Of a DNA stretch of 64,000 nt, positions 62,482 to 64,000 are shown piece after piece. Both the position numbers and the translations under genes were made by a program. The stretch covers positions 318,720-382,719 of the forward strand of contig CAJNYU010003038.1 in NCBI GenBank assembly GCA_905331475.1. Reading direction: 5' to 3'. This stretch comes from Rotaria socialis (taxonomy: Eukaryota > Rotifera > Eurotatoria > Philodinida > Philodinidae). The notes beneath the pieces were generated by a model. That model did not search any database, was not told the origin of the DNA, and saw nothing but the letters and a program-made list of their open reading frames with translations. Positions within the stretch are counted from its first letter, which is position 1. Each line of letters starts with the position of its first letter.

Positions 62482-64000
62482 TTACAATAAAGGAAAATAT
62501 TTAGAAAAAGTTTCGGGAGACACAAACGGCTCTTTTATACAAACTGATGTCAATTTGCTACAAGTGAGACGTGTAGCATCATTAGTAAAATTGTTTGTAA
62601 CTAAAGTCAGTGGTTCATAACAAATATTAATGTTCAATAAACAAGGTAAATAACAATGTTTATTAACAAGAAATTGTTCAGCATAGTCTGCATGAGCACA
62701 AAAAAGGTTGAGATCAATAAGATGAGAGAATACAATCAACGGCATCGTTTGTTGCTTGTTCTTCTGTGGTTTTTCATTAATGATATGCAACTCTTTCAAG
62801 AGAGGAAAACTTTGAGAGATAATGTTGAAGAAATTATGTTCAAAAGGATAGATGTCTGTCATTATTAAAGATTGAACATTACCAAACATGCCACCTTCAA
62901 AAGAATTACTTAACAAATCAAAATTTTTGAATTGATATGGAAGTGAATAGATATGGGATCTACTTTTAAAATGATATGGCATTGAGTTGCTATAACACTT
63001 ATATTCAATTGATGTTGTGAAAGTTTCAACATATGAGCCAACGAGTCCATATTCTTTTCTTCTGAAACTATGTTGAATATCTTCATTTGAAGAAAAAACA
63101 ATTCCATCATTTTTCTTGTCTACATTTGTGCGTATATTGAAAGTAAATTTGTTTAATTGTGGCATATATATATAAGAATATCATTATATAATTCATTACC
63201 ATCAATATAATTCTTGTTATTTCTTATTCTTGATAAATATAATATCAAATTTTCAAGATTTATCATTCGTCGAAGTAATGGAACAATTAAACTATCATAT
63301 AAAAGTATATGTGGATACGACATTAATGAGAAGTGTTTCAATTTGGGAAGTTTTTTCTATGAAAAAAAATCTTAAATTATCGAATTCACTGTTTTTTTTC
63401 TCTCGAAAGAGAATTAACAATCATGCTAACTGTGTTATCGATAGTTCCCGATGTATCTGCAATTATTGTTATACCTATACTCAATTTTGATAAACAATTC
63501 AAACGTCCATCAAGTAAATAAAGACAATCATCAAAAGATTTCACATTCACTTTCAATGCAGTTAAAGTTGAAGATCTGAAATTTATTGGTGATAACTTAA
63601 AAGTACAGTATAGTGCTCGATGAATCCATTTACAAAAATTTAATTTGATTAACTGTTTACATAAAGATAAAATCAAAGCAAACATCTTTGCAAGAGTTTC
63701 AGAAGACGGTTCTACTGACTCATAATTAATATCAACTTTAAGATGTGTTATTTGTTCAATAAGAAGTTTTCGAAGAATTTTATTACCTTTAATTTACAAA
63801 TTAAAAAACGAACAAACTATTAATTTATCTCCAATGATTTCATTATTGTATTAAATAACTTACTTGTTAAATGATTGAAAAGCGCATTTTTTGAAAACTC
63901 CAAAAGTGTTAACGAATAAAGTTGAGGATAATTAATATTATGAATAACACGTTCCATAGAATTTTGTTCAACGATGAGTTCATTTATTTGATGATACATT
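62482..64000 (-). pseudogene. F-box/LRR-like bdelloid family member, frameshifted and cut by the window edge
   Basis: The minus strand encodes the leucine-rich part of a family I know as very numerous in bdelloid genomes (often annotated F-box domain-containing). In order: NINYPQLYSLTLLEF, an intron, ILRKLLIEQITHLKVDINY, LILSLCKQLIKLNFCKW, SFDDCLYLLDGRLNCLSKLS, YDSLIVPLLRRMINLENLIL, QLNKFTFNIRTN, FFNIISQSFPLLKELHIINE and VSPETFSKYFPLL before the stop at 62482. At least two frame changes occur: near a run of eight A at about 63400 and, more clearly, at a (TA)n run near 63165-63175, where two extra bases separate NDILIY from MPQLNKF. These could be real decay or assembly errors at low-complexity sites. 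The N-terminal F-box would lie beyond 64000. Confidence 0.75.

Overview
This is a 64-kb piece of an AT-rich animal nuclear genome, most probably a bdelloid rotifer of the Adineta or Rotaria type. The grounds are: compact genes with many introns of about 45-70 bp; conserved metazoan genes whose closest recognisable relatives are single-copy animal orthologues; a degenerate member of the large F-box/leucine-rich family typical of bdelloid assemblies at the right end; and GT tracts built from TGTGGG-like units, which I recall as the bdelloid telomeric hexamer. No database search was possible, so identifications rest on remembered family motifs. Single undetermined bases (N) occur at 354 and 8833.

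Region 1-11.9 kb is a repeat-rich accessory block with at most one weak gene candidate (5932-6415). It holds several small terminal-inverted-repeat (TIR) elements: two non-autonomous hAT-like elements with exact 8-bp target duplications (2517-3192 and 9464-10103), a TA-flanked element with 16-bp perfect ends (8305-9015), a 209-bp snap-back palindrome (4501-4709), and a nested element carrying a tRNA-like sequence (2269-3259). Most of these elements are filled with one short, self-complementary motif that differs from element to element.

Region 11.9-20 kb is a tight minus-strand cluster, in transcription order UTP6, IGBP1, LSM2, a PPC/DUF296 protein and SAAL1. The gaps are 43-262 bp, which is compatible with an operon resolved by spliced-leader trans-splicing. 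COA6 starts divergently at 20.5 kb, followed by STK11IP (21.3-27.8 kb) and an unrecognised gene with an MPRIP/PEAK1-like N-terminal Cys/His motif (28.0-30.0 kb). A molybdo-flavoenzyme of the xanthine dehydrogenase family runs back toward them on the minus strand (30.5-35.6 kb).

Region 35.6-40.6 kb is intergenic. It contains a motif-filled element (37131-37774) and a 2.2-kb element with about 525-bp, nearly identical inverted arms flanked by TA (38060-40291). Region 40.6-53.2 kb holds two divergent gene pairs, CFAP141 with DCAF8 and TMEM9 with an AUTS2-family gene. From 54.2 to 60.1 kb come a small secreted acidic/cationic protein, a short unassigned ORF and a proline-rich protein with repeated I-I-x-E-R/K units. 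The right end carries copies of repeats seen at the left end (60.7-61.7 kb) and the damaged F-box/LRR copy, which runs out of the window.

The genes mainly serve core functions (ribosome biogenesis, splicing, phosphatase control, mitochondrial assembly, ubiquitin ligase substrate choice, cilia, transcription) and do not form one pathway. The unusual biology lies in the mobile DNA, the altered active site of the xanthine dehydrogenase relative and the small secreted protein.
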